This document shows positions 1 to 8,370 of a DNA stretch of 36,699 nt, in pieces. The notes under the pieces were generated by a model. It saw only the letters and a list, made by a program, of their open reading frames with translations. It made no database searches and was not told the origin of the DNA. Source of the DNA: Acidobacteriota bacterium (GTDB lineage Bacteria > Acidobacteriota > Terriglobia > Bryobacterales > Bryobacteraceae); the NCBI GenBank assembly GCA_016201205.1, contig JACQDF010000013.1:1-36699 (forward strand), in the 5' to 3' direction. The stretch's first letter is position 1. Every line of letters begins with the position of its first letter. Both the position numbers and the translations under genes were made by a program.

Positions 1-57
1 CCAGATCCGCTTTCGCTAGATTGTTAGTTGAGCGCCACGCGCGAAAATGCAGGCTAG

Positions 58-198
58 GTTCTAGGGGGACCTGCTGGTCCAACCCGCTGGTACGGCCCCA
101 GGACTTCCTTGAGGCGGGCCGTTCACCCTGCGGCTAAGAAAACCAAGAAGGGCATAGCTCGAAAGGGAGCTGCCAAGAAGGCTGCTAAGAAACGATAA
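58..198 (+). other. Open frame ending in a Lys/Ala-rich tail, possible gene remnant
   Basis: An open frame after the stop at 55-57 ends in a tail alternating lysine and alanine (…AAKKTKKGIARKGAAKKAAKKR, the stop being TAA at 196-198). Such tails occur at the C-termini of histone H1-like or other nucleic-acid-binding bacterial proteins. There is no ATG or GTG in the frame, and only a TTG at 109 without a ribosome binding site, so this is probably a fragment or the end of a frameshifted gene. The rest of 1-347 shows no recognisable gene. Confidence 0.22.
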
Positions 199-300
199 CC
201 CGGCGGTTCTGGCTGGCAGGGGTTCCCGCCTAACAACGAGGCGTTGCAGCCGACGTCGCAAACACCGCGCCGCGGCTGAACGCCAGAGTCGTTAGACAGC

Positions 301-320
301 GGAACAGTCCGGAACAGTCC
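301..320. repeat. Perfect tandem duplication of a 10-mer (GGAACAGTCC x2)
   Basis: Two head-to-tail copies of GGAACAGTCC lie about 70 bases upstream of the preferred cyaY start. The role is unknown. It could be a simple duplication or a paired binding site in the cyaY-hemW-ltaE upstream region. Confidence 0.5.
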
Positions 321-389
321 CCTTTCTCTTCTCACCCGGCTTGGCTTATGATGGCTACGTTCCGGCTCGGAAGCCAGTTCTCGCAAGCC

Positions 390-719
390 ATGATAGAGGA
401 GCAGGAGTTTCAGTCGCGCTGCGATGAGGCGATGGCCGGCCTGTACCGCGCTCTTGCCGAGGCATCCGACGACTACGACTTCGAGGCGGATCAGAACGCC
501 GGCGCGATTACCGTCGAGTTCGAGGCGCCGCCGGCGAAGTTCGTCGTCAGCCCCAACTCGCCGGTGCGCCAGATCTGGATTTCCGCGCTGACCAGGAGCT
601 TCAAGCTTGAATGGGATGCCGCCCGGCACGAATTTGTGTGGCCGCAAACCGGCGCCGGCCTGCGACAGTTGATGGAGCAGGTGATCAGCGAGCAGCTCGG
701 TGAAGAAGTGAGCCTGTAA
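390..719 (+). CDS. cyaY: Iron donor protein CyaY (bacterial frataxin)
   Basis: This is a frataxin-family protein. It binds iron through an acidic helix and modulates iron delivery in Fe-S cluster assembly in the cytoplasm. The N-terminal helix is acidic (MIEEQEF…), and it is followed by strands with the family signature PPAKFVVSPNSPVRQIWIS and a Trp-rich core (KLEWDAARHEFVW). The frame opens at an ATG at 348, but the family normally begins directly at the acidic helix and is about 105-110 residues long. I therefore prefer the ATG at 390 (109 aa); neither start has a convincing ribosome binding site. The stop overlaps the next start (TAATG), so it is translationally coupled to hemW. A pairing with a heme-related radical SAM protein fits iron metabolism. 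Confidence 0.8.
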   Translation: MIEEQEFQSRCDEAMAGLYRALAEASDDYDFEADQNAGAITVEFEAPPAKFVVSPNSPVRQIWISALTRSFKLEWDAARHEFVWPQTGAGLRQLMEQVISEQLGEEVSL

Positions 720-1816
720 TGGCCGGTGTGTACCTCTCGTTTCCCTTCTGCGCGCAGAAGTGCACGTATTGCAACTTCGCCTCGGGCGTGTTCCCCAGCG
801 ATCTGGAGGAGCGATACCTCGATGCGCTGGGCAATGAGATCCGCGCGCACCAGTGGCGATGGACGCCGGAGACGGTCTACATCGGCGGCGGATCGCCCAG
901 CCGGCTGGAGGTGGAAAAGCTCGCCGGGCTCCTCGAGATGGTTCCGGGGCGGCCGTGGAAAGAGGCTACGATCGAGGCGGCGCCCGGGGAGATCGACGCG
1001 CGCAAGACGGCCGGCTGGCGCGAGGCCGGAATCAGCCGCGTCAGCCTCGGCGTGCAGAGCTTTGTTCAAAATGAGCTTTCGCGGACCGGACGGCGGCACA
1101 CTGCGCACACCGTTGCCGCCGACGTGCGGATGCTGCGCGAGCATGCCATTGAGAACATCAATCTCGATCTGATCGCCGGTCTGCCTCATCAGAATATCGC
1201 AAGCTTTGCGGAATCGCTCGATTGGATCGAGCGGCTTGACGTTCCGCACGTCTCTGTCTACATGCTCGAAGTGGACCAGGACAGCCGCCTGGGCCGCGAG
1301 CTGCTCGATTCCGGCTCGAAGTACGGCGCTTCGAGTGTTCCTTCGGAGGACGAGATTGTGGCCATGTACCAGTTTGCCGTCGAGCGCCTCGCACACCTGG
1401 GAATCTACCGCTACGAAATCTCGAACTTCGCCCGGCCGGGCAGCGAATCGTTGCACAATCTCAAGTACTGGCGTCTGGATCCCTACATCGGTTTCGGCGC
1501 GGACGCCCACTCGCACGACGCAGGCGTGCGCTGGCGCAACGCCGGGACGGCCGCCGCATACGTGGCCCGATCCGAGCGCGGCCGGACGGTCGTTGCCGAC
1601 CGCACATTCGCAATTCCACAAGAAGAAAAATTCTTCGTCGGCCTGCGCCTCGCCGGCGGTGTTCATCTGGAGCCCGCTGAGTGGGAACGGTTCGAGGCCC
1701 CCATCGTCAGGTTCCTCGACCAGGGATTGCTCGAGCGGGAGGGTGATATGCTGCGGTTCACCGGCCAGGGGATTCTCTATTCCAATGAAGTGCTACAGGA
1801 GTTTATCCACGCATGA
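719..1816 (+). CDS. hemW: Radical SAM heme chaperone HemW (coproporphyrinogen oxidase-like)
   Basis: This 365-aa radical SAM enzyme belongs to the HemN/HemW family. HemW binds heme and transfers it to haem proteins rather than oxidising coproporphyrinogen. The [4Fe-4S] motif CxxxCxxC is at Cys11, Cys15 and Cys18 (CAQKCTYC), and the GGGSPS SAM-binding motif is at residues 56-61. The motif lies only ten residues from the N-terminus, as in HemW; HemN has a longer N-terminal extension. It also has the HemN C-terminal domain ([10 protein letters not shown], then [10 protein letters not shown]). It overlaps cyaY by one base and ltaE by four (ATGA), forming a tight operon. The alternative is a HemN-type oxidase, which length and the N-terminus argue against. 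Confidence 0.9.
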   Translation: MAGVYLSFPFCAQKCTYCNFASGVFPSDLEERYLDALGNEIRAHQWRWTPETVYIGGGSPSRLEVEKLAGLLEMVPGRPWKEATIEAAPGEIDARKTAGWREAGISRVSLGVQSFVQNELSRTGRRHTAHTVAADVRMLREHAIENINLDLIAGLPHQNIASFAESLDWIERLDVPHVSVYMLEVDQDSRLGRELLDSGSKYGASSVPSEDEIVAMYQFAVERLAHLGIYRYEISNFARPGSESLHNLKYWRLDPYIGFGADAHSHDAGVRWRNAGTAAAYVARSERGRTVVADRTFAIPQEEKFFVGLRLAGGVHLEPAEWERFEAPIVRFLDQGLLEREGDMLRFTGQGILYSNEVLQEFIHA

Positions 1817-2847
1817 TTGATCTGCGCAGCGATACCGTGACCAAGCCGACCGCGGAAATGCGGCGCGCCATGGCCGAGGCTGACGTCGGCGACGACGTTT
1901 ACGGCGAAGATCCCACCGTCAACCGGCTCGAAGAGCGTGCCGCGGAGATCTTCGCCAAGCAAGCCGCGCTGTTTGTGCCGACGGGCACCATGGGCAATAC
2001 CATCGGCATCAAGACCGCCACCGAGCACGGCCAGGAAGTGATCTGCGAGGCGCGCTCGCACATCCTGAATTACGAGCTGGCCATGACCGCGTGGTTCGCT
2101 GGCTGTCTCTGCCGCGCGATTCCAGCGGACGGCGGCGTTTTGCAATGGGCCGGGATCGAGCGCGAAATCCGGCCGCTGGGGCCGCACTGGGCCCCGACCG
2201 GGCTGATCGAGATCGAGAACACGCACAACATGGCAGGGGGAACGGTGTACCCGCCGCGGGTAGTGGACGAGATTTGCGACGGCGCCCATGCCCGCGGGCT
2301 GAAGGTGCACATGGACGGCGCCAGCATCTTCAACGCGGCGGCGGCGCTCGGCCGCCCGGTGCGCGAATTGTGCGCCAAGGCGGACACCGTGATGTTCTGC
2401 CTGTCCAAAGGGCTGGGCGCCCCGGTGGGTTCGATGCTGGTTGGCACGACGGAGGCTATGGCGCGCGGAAGACTCTATCGTAAACGGCTTGGCGGCGGCA
2501 TGCGCCAGGCGGGCGTGCTCGCGGCGGCCGGCCTGATCGCGCTCGAGAAGATGCCCGCGCGGCTGCACGAAGATCACGCCAACGCGAAGTGGCTGGCCGA
2601 GCGGCTGGCGGAGCTTCCGGGAATCTCCGTGGATCCGGCCAGTGTCGAGACCAACATCGTCATCTTCGACGTTTCCAGAACCGGCCGCGCTTCAGCGGAG
2701 CTCAGCGCCGAATTCAAGACGCGCGGTGTTCTGATCAACGGCATCAATCCCCTGCAGATGCGGCTGGTGACGCACTACGATGTCGCACGCCGTCAGTGCG
2801 AGCAGGCGCTGGAAGTGATTCGGGACACGGTCAGCGTCGCCGTGTGA
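1813..2847 (+). CDS. ltaE: Low-specificity L-threonine aldolase
   Basis: This PLP fold-type I enzyme cleaves L-threonine and L-allo-threonine to glycine and acetaldehyde. At 344 aa it has the family's usual length. The N-terminal signature [12 protein letters not shown] is intact. The PLP lysine is Lys199 in [13 protein letters not shown], the ring-stacking His is His83 (RSHI), and HMDGAS near 166-171 holds the PLP aspartate. It starts inside the end of hemW with an ATGA overlap, so translation is coupled. The metabolic link to CyaY/HemW is indirect: glycine is a heme precursor only in organisms using the ALA-synthase route, so I do not infer a shared pathway. Confidence 0.92.
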   Translation: MIDLRSDTVTKPTAEMRRAMAEADVGDDVYGEDPTVNRLEERAAEIFAKQAALFVPTGTMGNTIGIKTATEHGQEVICEARSHILNYELAMTAWFAGCLCRAIPADGGVLQWAGIEREIRPLGPHWAPTGLIEIENTHNMAGGTVYPPRVVDEICDGAHARGLKVHMDGASIFNAAAALGRPVRELCAKADTVMFCLSKGLGAPVGSMLVGTTEAMARGRLYRKRLGGGMRQAGVLAAAGLIALEKMPARLHEDHANAKWLAERLAELPGISVDPASVETNIVIFDVSRTGRASAELSAEFKTRGVLINGINPLQMRLVTHYDVARRQCEQALEVIRDTVSVAV

Positions 2848-2869
2848 CGCCCTTCTACACTGCATTCTT

Positions 2870-3874
2870 ATGCCCTCGATTGTCATCCCCGATGATTTCC
2901 CCATCGTCATGGGCAGCAGCCAGCCCTACCAGCGATGGATCGCCCAAACCCCGGTCACGTACTACGACTCGCTCCCAGGCTCGGAGGATACCCTGATTGA
3001 ACGCATCCGTGACGCCGAAGTCGTCATCAATATCCGTTCCTCGACCAGGTTTACGCACCGCGTTTTCCACCAGTGCCCCCGCCTCCGTCTCCTCTCCCTT
3101 TGGGGAACAGGCACCGATAACGTCGATCTGGAAGCAGCGACAGCCAGCGGCGTCACCGTCACCAACACGCCGGCCGTTTCGGCGATCTCGATTGCAGAGC
3201 ACGCGCTGATGCTCATGCTCGCCTGCGCCCGCCGCGCCGTCGAGGTGCACAACCGCACCGTGGCCGGGGAATGGCCCCGCGGCCAATCCATCGAGCTTCA
3301 CGGCAAGACGCTCGGCATCATCGGCCTCGGCGTCATCGGCCGCCGGTTTGCGAGTCTCGGTCAAGGTCTCGGAATGCGCGTCATCGCCTGGACCATGCAC
3401 CCCAATCCATCCCTCAGCTTCGAACTCGTCCCGCTGAATGAGTTGCTCGACGCCTCCGACGTCGTCAGCCTGCATCTGCGTCTCTCCGATCAGACCAGAG
3501 GCTTTCTGGGACGCGAGCAATTCGACAGGATGAAGCCCACCGCGATTCTCATCAACACCGCCCGTGGTCCCATCCTCGACGAGGCGGCGCTGGTCGAAGC
3601 TTTGACGGCCCGGCGCATTGCCGCCGCCGGCCTCGACGTCTTCGAAATCGAGCCGCTTCCTCCCGGCCACCCGCTCACGCGCCTGAGCAACGTGGTGCTC
3701 TCGCCGCATTGTGCCGGGGTCACTCCGGAAGCTCTCCAAGCCGGATTGGCGCTGTCGATCCAGAACGTCTCGAGCTTCCTGGAAGGCCGGCCAGCCAACG
3801 TCGTAAACGCGATCAAGGCCAATGGTACTGAGCCGCGAGCGTCAGCGAGCGGTCACGCTCCCCCAAACGGTTAA
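2870..3874 (+). CDS. D-isomer specific 2-hydroxyacid dehydrogenase (phosphoglycerate dehydrogenase-like)
   Basis: This 334-aa NAD-dependent dehydrogenase belongs to the SerA/hydroxypyruvate reductase superfamily. The Rossmann motif GLGVIG is at residues 152-157. The catalytic triad is Arg232 (NTARGP), Glu261 (VFEIEPLP) and His280 (SPHCAG). The catalytic domain starts at the N-terminus and there is no C-terminal ACT domain, so it is not a full-length regulated SerA. The substrate cannot be assigned from sequence. The last ~14 codons (TEPRASASGHAPPNG) run through a dispersed intergenic repeat, so the original C-terminus was probably near VVNAIKANG. It follows ltaE by 22 bases and may be co-transcribed. 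Confidence 0.85.
   Translation: MPSIVIPDDFPIVMGSSQPYQRWIAQTPVTYYDSLPGSEDTLIERIRDAEVVINIRSSTRFTHRVFHQCPRLRLLSLWGTGTDNVDLEAATASGVTVTNTPAVSAISIAEHALMLMLACARRAVEVHNRTVAGEWPRGQSIELHGKTLGIIGLGVIGRRFASLGQGLGMRVIAWTMHPNPSLSFELVPLNELLDASDVVSLHLRLSDQTRGFLGREQFDRMKPTAILINTARGPILDEAALVEALTARRIAAAGLDVFEIEPLPPGHPLTRLSNVVLSPHCAGVTPEALQAGLALSIQNVSSFLEGRPANVVNAIKANGTEPRASASGHAPPNG
3828..3864. repeat. Dispersed GAGCCGCGA-type repeat, copy 1
   Basis: The stretch starting TGAGCCGCGAGCGTCAGCG, followed by GAGCGGTCACGC and a C-run, matches a second copy at 9661-9697. The shared core is GAGCCGCGAnCGTnAGnGAGCGGT. This copy has been captured as the C-terminal codons of the dehydrogenase. It looks like a small dispersed intergenic element; copy number cannot be judged from this window. 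Confidence 0.55.
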
Positions 3875-3903
3875 GCACCCAGGCCGATACGCCGGCGCCG
3901 TAA

Positions 3904-4147
3904 GAAAGGCCCGGCCTGCATTGGGCCAACCCCTTGTTCACCAAGAAGAGGATTTTGCTGCGCGTGCGCAACTTCGAAACGGAACACCTAAAGGTCAACG
4001 ACCATGCCGGCCACCCCATCGAGATTGCAGCGGTCGAAGGTGAGCAACCTGCTCGTCGTGCTGTGCGCCGCTGGGCAGACGACGAGCTGCGCAGCCTCAA
4101 CGGCCAGATCGAGTACATCCTGCGCGGGGCGCTCAACAAGCGCGGCC
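3904..4147 (+). pseudogene. Collapsed relic of an SPFH/band-7 protein gene joined to an Arc-like gene
   Basis: Three recognisable pieces sit side by side. At 3907-4035, frame 1 reads PGLHWANPLFTKKRI followed by LLRVRNFETEHLKVNDHAG and HPIEIAAV, which is the N-terminal SPFH domain of membrane-associated slipin-like proteins. At about 4037-4066, a different frame reads KVSNLLVVLC, a motif from the end of the same SPFH family. From about 4066, frame 1 again reads RRWADDELRSLNGQIEY and then ILRGALNKRGR, the C-terminal half of the small Arc-family protein that often follows SPFH genes. At least two internal deletions are needed to bring these together. There is no start codon with a ribosome binding site. 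The family assignments are from memory of conserved motifs. Confidence 0.7.
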
Positions 4148-4155
4148 GTCTTCGC

Positions 4156-5460
4156 TCATCCCCTGCCCAGGTAGACGAAGCGCAGAATAAAGAGCGCGGT
4201 CAGAATGTAGAGTAGCCAGTTCACTTCCCCGAACCGCCCGCGCGCCACTCGCAGCAAGGTGTAAGCCGTGAATCCAAACGCCAGGCCGTTGGCGATGCTG
4301 AACGTCAGCGGGATAGCGAGAATGGTGAGGAACGCGGGGATCGCAATCAGCGGATCCTGCCAGTCGATTTCTTTGACGTGCGACACCATCAGTGATCCGA
4401 CCAGGATGAGCGCCGGCGAGGTGGCGACGGTGGGAATTGCTCCGAACAACGGCGCCAGGAAAGCCGCCGCCAGAAACAGCGCCCCCACCACGATCGCGGT
4501 AACGCCGCTTCGTCCGCCGGCCGCGACGCCGGCGGCGCTCTCGATATAACTCACCACTGTCGAGGTCCCGGCCAGCGAACCCCAGATCGTCGCCAGCGAA
4601 TCCGTGGTCAGGATGCGCCCGATGCGCGGGATGCGGTTCGCGCTGTCGAACAAGCCCGCTTTCTTTCCGACGCCCACCAGCGTGCCGAGGTTGTCGAACA
4701 GGTCGACAAAGAGAAACACGAAGATGATCTCGGCGACGCCAATATGGGCCGCGCCGGCCACATCCAGCCGGAATGCGGTTTCCGGCCAGACCTGCCAATT
4801 CTCGACGCGTGGGGACCAGTGCGCCATCCCGAGCGCCAGCGCGAGTGCTGACATGCTGAGAATGCCGATCAGCATCGCCGCTGGAACGCCCCATGCCATC
4901 AGCGCGGCGATCAACAGGAGACCGAACACCGCCAGCGCAGTGTTTGGGTCGCGGAGATTGCCGATGGTGACCAGCGTCGCCGCGTTGGCCGCCACCAGCC
5001 CGGCGTTCTTCAAGCCGATGAAAGCGATGAACAAGCCGATGCCCGAGGCAACAGCGGCATTGAGTTCCGCGGGAACAGCAGCCAGGATGAGCTGCCGCAG
5101 CCCGAACATGGTAAGCAGCAGGAAGGCGACGCCGGACAGAAACACCGCACCCAAGGCCACTTGCCAGGGGATACCCATCCCCTGGACCACCGCATACGTG
5201 AAGTAAGCGTTCAGCCCCATGCCTGGCGCCAGCGCAATCGGATAGCGCGCCAACGCCCCCATCAGCATCGACCCAAACGCAGCCGAGAGGCAGGTCGCCG
5301 TCGTCACCGCGCCAACATTCATGCCGGCTTCTCTCAGAATGGATGGGTTGACGAAGATGATGTAGGCCATCGTCAGGAACGTGGTGAAGCCGGCCAGGAC
5401 TTCCGTCCGCCAGTCCGTGCCGAGTGCTTCGAACTCGAAATAGGCCTCTAGTCGCCGCAT
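4156..5460 (-). CDS. NCS2 family purine permease (adenine/guanine/hypoxanthine type)
   Basis: This 434-aa polytopic inner-membrane transporter belongs to the NCS2/AzgA-like family (PbuG, AdeP, GhxP) and imports purine bases with protons. Family marks are the N-terminal TDWRTEVLAGFTTFLTMAYI followed by IFVNPSIL, the APGMGLNAYF motif at 78-87 and the FVDLFDNLGTLVGV segment at 251-264. Hydrophobic segments run throughout, consistent with 12-14 membrane spans. It is divergent from gatB with only 38 bases between the starts. Which purine is taken up cannot be told from sequence. Confidence 0.9.
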   Translation of the reverse strand: MRRLEAYFEFEALGTDWRTEVLAGFTTFLTMAYIIFVNPSILREAGMNVGAVTTATCLSAAFGSMLMGALARYPIALAPGMGLNAYFTYAVVQGMGIPWQVALGAVFLSGVAFLLLTMFGLRQLILAAVPAELNAAVASGIGLFIAFIGLKNAGLVAANAATLVTIGNLRDPNTALAVFGLLLIAALMAWGVPAAMLIGILSMSALALALGMAHWSPRVENWQVWPETAFRLDVAGAAHIGVAEIIFVFLFVDLFDNLGTLVGVGKKAGLFDSANRIPRIGRILTTDSLATIWGSLAGTSTVVSYIESAAGVAAGGRSGVTAIVVGALFLAAAFLAPLFGAIPTVATSPALILVGSLMVSHVKEIDWQDPLIAIPAFLTILAIPLTFSIANGLAFGFTAYTLLRVARGRFGEVNWLLYILTALFILRFVYLGRG

Positions 5461-5461
5461 C

Positions 5462-5492
5462 TGGACCAGTATCGCTGAGCCCGGGCTACAAT
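5462..5492 (+). promoter_or_regulatory. Candidate gatB promoter giving a leaderless transcript
   Basis: A TACAAT -10 hexamer at 5487-5492 lies six bases before the gatB ATG at 5499, with a weak TGGACC -35 at 5462-5467. Transcription would then start at or near the ATG, and no ribosome binding site is visible in the 38-base divergent gap. This is an inference from motif and spacing only. Confidence 0.3.
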
Positions 5493-5498
5493 GAAGCG

Positions 5499-6971
5499 AT
5501 GGCTACCCTGGCGCTGCCTTCGCTTGACGTGATCGCGAGGTACGAGCCGGTCATCGGGCTCGAGGTGCACGTCCAGCTTGCGACCCGCACGAAAATCTTC
5601 TGCGGGTGCCCCACCAGTTTCGGAGCGCCTCCCAATACCAACGTCTGCCCGGTGTGTCTCGGGCTGCCTGGCGCCCTGCCTGTCTTGAGCCGCCAGGCCG
5701 TCGAGATGGCCATCCAGGCTGCGCTCGCCCTCAACTGCCGCATCAATCCCTTCTCCCGCCTGTCCCGAAAAAACTACTTCTATCCGGATCTGCCCAAAGG
5801 CTACCAGATCTCCCAATATGACCAGCCTCTGGCCAACGACGGCTTTGTCGAGATTTCTCTGGATGGCGGCGCCAGGAAGATCGGCGTCACCCGGGTGCAT
5901 ATCGAAGACGATGCCGGCAAGAGCCTGCACGATGGCTTCCAGGATTCCGACCGCTACACCTACGTCGATCTGAACCGCTGCGGCACCCCGCTGATTGAGA
6001 TTGTCAGCGAGCCGGACATGCGCGGCTCCGACGAAGCATACGCCTATCTCACCGTGCTCAAGCAGGTGCTGCAGTTCGTCGAAGTGTCCACTTGCGATAT
6101 GGAGAAAGGGCACCTTCGCTGCGATGCGAATGTCTCCGTTCGCGCCAAAGGCGCCGAAAAGTTTGGAACGAAGGCCGAAGTCAAGAACCTGAACTCATTC
6201 CGCTTCCTCAAATTGGCGCTCGATTACGAGATCGCACGGCAGGTGGCTGTGGTTGAAAGCGGCGGCAAAGTGGCGCAGGAGACGCGCCTGTACAACGCCG
6301 ATCTGGGCGAGACCATCGGCATGCGCAGCAAAGAGCATGCCCACGACTACCGCTACTTCCCCGAGCCCGACCTGGTGCCCATCCGCGTGAGCGAGCGCTG
6401 GCTGGATGAGATCCGGTCGCGCATGCCCGAGCTGCCCTCGGCCAAACGGAAGCGTTTTGTGGAGACGTATGGCGTCCGGGACTATGACGCCCAGGTGCTC
6501 ACCCTCACCCGTCCGCTGGCGGATTATTTCGAGGCCGCGGCGAACGCCTCCAGCGACCCGAAATCCGTCGCCAATTGGGTGATGGGCGATTTGCTGGGCG
6601 CTTTGAAGGCCCAAGGAAAGGAAATCACCGATTCGCCCATCCCGCCCGAACGTCTCGGCGAGCTGGTGTCGCTGATCGCCCAAGGCGAGCTTTCCGGCAA
6701 GCTCGCCAAGGAGATTTTTCCGAAGATGCTCGAGACGGGAGAATCCGCCCGCGCCATCATGGACCGCGAGGGGTTGCGGCAAATCAGCGACTCCGGCGCG
6801 CTGGAACAGATCATCGGCGAGGTGCTGGCCGCCAACTCGAGGCAGGTCGAGCAGTACAAGAGCGGCAAGACCGCCGTGCTCGGCTTCCTGGTGGGCCAGG
6901 TGATGAAGGCGACTCGCGGCCAGGCCAGCCCCGGCCTTGTGAACCAGTTGCTCAAGGAAAAACTCGGCTGA
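5499..6971 (+). CDS. gatB: Asp-tRNA(Asn)/Glu-tRNA(Gln) amidotransferase subunit B
   Basis: This is the B subunit of GatCAB, which phosphorylates and amidates misacylated Glu-tRNA(Gln) or Asp-tRNA(Asn). The signature YEPVIGLEVHVQL lies at the N-terminus. Four cysteines, Cys35, Cys37, Cys50 and Cys53 (CGC…CPVC), form the metal site. The catalytic-domain motif LPKGYQISQYDQP and the C-terminal YqeY-like helical tRNA-binding region (from about residue 330 to the end) are also present. The ATG at 5499 gives 490 aa, the usual family length; the frame is open upstream but that part has no homology. gatA and gatC are not in the window, so the complex is encoded in separate places. Confidence 0.95.
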   Translation: MATLALPSLDVIARYEPVIGLEVHVQLATRTKIFCGCPTSFGAPPNTNVCPVCLGLPGALPVLSRQAVEMAIQAALALNCRINPFSRLSRKNYFYPDLPKGYQISQYDQPLANDGFVEISLDGGARKIGVTRVHIEDDAGKSLHDGFQDSDRYTYVDLNRCGTPLIEIVSEPDMRGSDEAYAYLTVLKQVLQFVEVSTCDMEKGHLRCDANVSVRAKGAEKFGTKAEVKNLNSFRFLKLALDYEIARQVAVVESGGKVAQETRLYNADLGETIGMRSKEHAHDYRYFPEPDLVPIRVSERWLDEIRSRMPELPSAKRKRFVETYGVRDYDAQVLTLTRPLADYFEAAANASSDPKSVANWVMGDLLGALKAQGKEITDSPIPPERLGELVSLIAQGELSGKLAKEIFPKMLETGESARAIMDREGLRQISDSGALEQIIGEVLAANSRQVEQYKSGKTAVLGFLVGQVMKATRGQASPGLVNQLLKEKLG

Positions 6972-6995
6972 CCCTGCGCTTTTCTCTTGCGAGCG

Positions 6996-7024
6996 GCGCA
7001 AGCCTTGCGCCATATTGAATATGG
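6996..7024. other. Two abutting perfect palindromes
   Basis: GCGCAAGCCTTGCGC (6996-7010) and CCATATTGAATATGG (7010-7024) are each perfect 7+1+7 palindromes and share one base. They lie between gatB and the MgtE-N/CBS gene. One-base centres make them poor RNA hairpins but good dimeric-protein sites, so an operator for the Mg2+ module is plausible. The remaining 7025-7115 shows nothing clear. Confidence 0.45.
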
Positions 7025-7115
7025 AATCAATGATACCGGGCGCTTGCGCTTCCGACGACGGCGGTATAAGCCGCGCGTCTGGAGCTCTGTGCAGTATGGG
7101 CAACGACGCGTCGCA

Positions 7116-8360
7116 ATGGCGGATACGCTGCTGTTCCTTACCGAGCTTCTCGGCCTCAAGGTCTACGACCTTAAGGGGCGCACCATTGGTGTCGTCAAGG
7201 ACGCCGCCTTGGTTCCGGTGGTTGACCCGGCCCGCATCGATCGCTATCTGATCGGCGCCGGCAATACCTGGCTCACCGTTCGCTTCGACCAGATCCGGTC
7301 CATCTCGCTGGACGGCATCGAGCTGGGCGACGAGCAGTTGACTCCGTACCATTCCGACGAGTCCATGCTGCGCATGGTCCGCGACCTGATGGACCAGCAG
7401 ATCATTGATGCGCACGGGCGAAAGGTCGTCCGCGTCACCGACGTGACCTATGAAATCCGGCGCATCAACCATCACGTTGCTTTGTACGTGCTCGAGGTCG
7501 ACGTCGGTCTACGCAGTGTCTTCCGGCGTCTGATGCAGGGAGTCATGCCCCGGGGCTGGATCCGCAGGCTGCAAGGCCCAATCGCGCCGAACTCGATCCG
7601 CTGGGAATTCTGCAATATCATCGAGCCCGACCCCATGCGGCGCCTGCGCCTGAACCTGTCGCCCGCACAACTGGAAAAGATGCATCCCGCCGACCTTGCG
7701 GACATCGTCGAGGAGCTGCCGCCGCAGGGGCGCGAAGCCGTGCTGACCTCCATCGACAGCGAATCCGCCGCCGAGGCGCTCTCGGAAATCGATCCCGAGA
7801 TCCAGGCCAGCATTCTCGAGTCTCTGGAAACCGAAAAAGCCGCTGACATTCTCGAAGAGATGTCGCCCGATGAGGCCGCCGATGTGCTCCAGGAGCTGGA
7901 GGAAGAGACCTCCGAGGAAATTCTCGATGAGATGGAGTCGGATCCAAAAGAGGAAGTTCAGGAACTGCTCGAATACGGCGAGCACACCGCCGGCGGAATG
8001 ATGAATACCGAGTACGTCGCCCTCCCGAAGGAGGCGACCGTGGCCGAGGCCATCGCCAGTCTTCGCGGCTCTTCCGACCTTGTCGATTCGCTGAACGCCA
8101 TCTTCCTCATCGACGCCTCCGAACGCCTCGCCGGCGCTGTCCCCGTCGCCCGCCTCTTCGTCGCGTCCGATCGGCAGAAGCTGGCCGATCTGGTGACCGA
8201 GGACGCAGTTTTCGTCACAGCTAAAGAAAAAGAAGCCAGGGTCACCGGGCTGTTCGACAAATACAACCTGCTTTCCTTGCCCGTGGTGAACGCTCAGCAC
8301 CGCCTGATTGGCGTCATCACCGCCGACGACATCATCTCCGTGTTGCGGGCAAGCAGGTAA
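7116..8360 (+). CDS. Soluble PRC-barrel / MgtE N-terminal / CBS-pair protein, putative Mg2+ sensor
   Basis: This 414-aa cytoplasmic protein has two PRC-barrel-like segments (about 1-90, LLGLKVYDLKGRTIGVVKD, and about 93-145). An MgtE intracellular N domain follows (about 180-285), with the acidic superhelical repeats LADIVEELPPQGRE and AADILEEMSPDEAADVLQE. A CBS pair occupies about 290-414. In MgtE Mg2+ channels the N and CBS domains sense intracellular Mg2+ and gate the pore, but here the MgtE transmembrane domain is absent. The downstream gene, ten bases away, is an Nramp-type transporter, so this protein may be its regulatory partner. The frame is open upstream to 6987, but homology begins at ATG 7116. 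Confidence 0.82.
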   Translation: MADTLLFLTELLGLKVYDLKGRTIGVVKDAALVPVVDPARIDRYLIGAGNTWLTVRFDQIRSISLDGIELGDEQLTPYHSDESMLRMVRDLMDQQIIDAHGRKVVRVTDVTYEIRRINHHVALYVLEVDVGLRSVFRRLMQGVMPRGWIRRLQGPIAPNSIRWEFCNIIEPDPMRRLRLNLSPAQLEKMHPADLADIVEELPPQGREAVLTSIDSESAAEALSEIDPEIQASILESLETEKAADILEEMSPDEAADVLQELEEETSEEILDEMESDPKEEVQELLEYGEHTAGGMMNTEYVALPKEATVAEAIASLRGSSDLVDSLNAIFLIDASERLAGAVPVARLFVASDRQKLADLVTEDAVFVTAKEKEARVTGLFDKYNLLSLPVVNAQHRLIGVITADDIISVLRASR

Positions 8361-8370
8361 ATGGAGCCAG

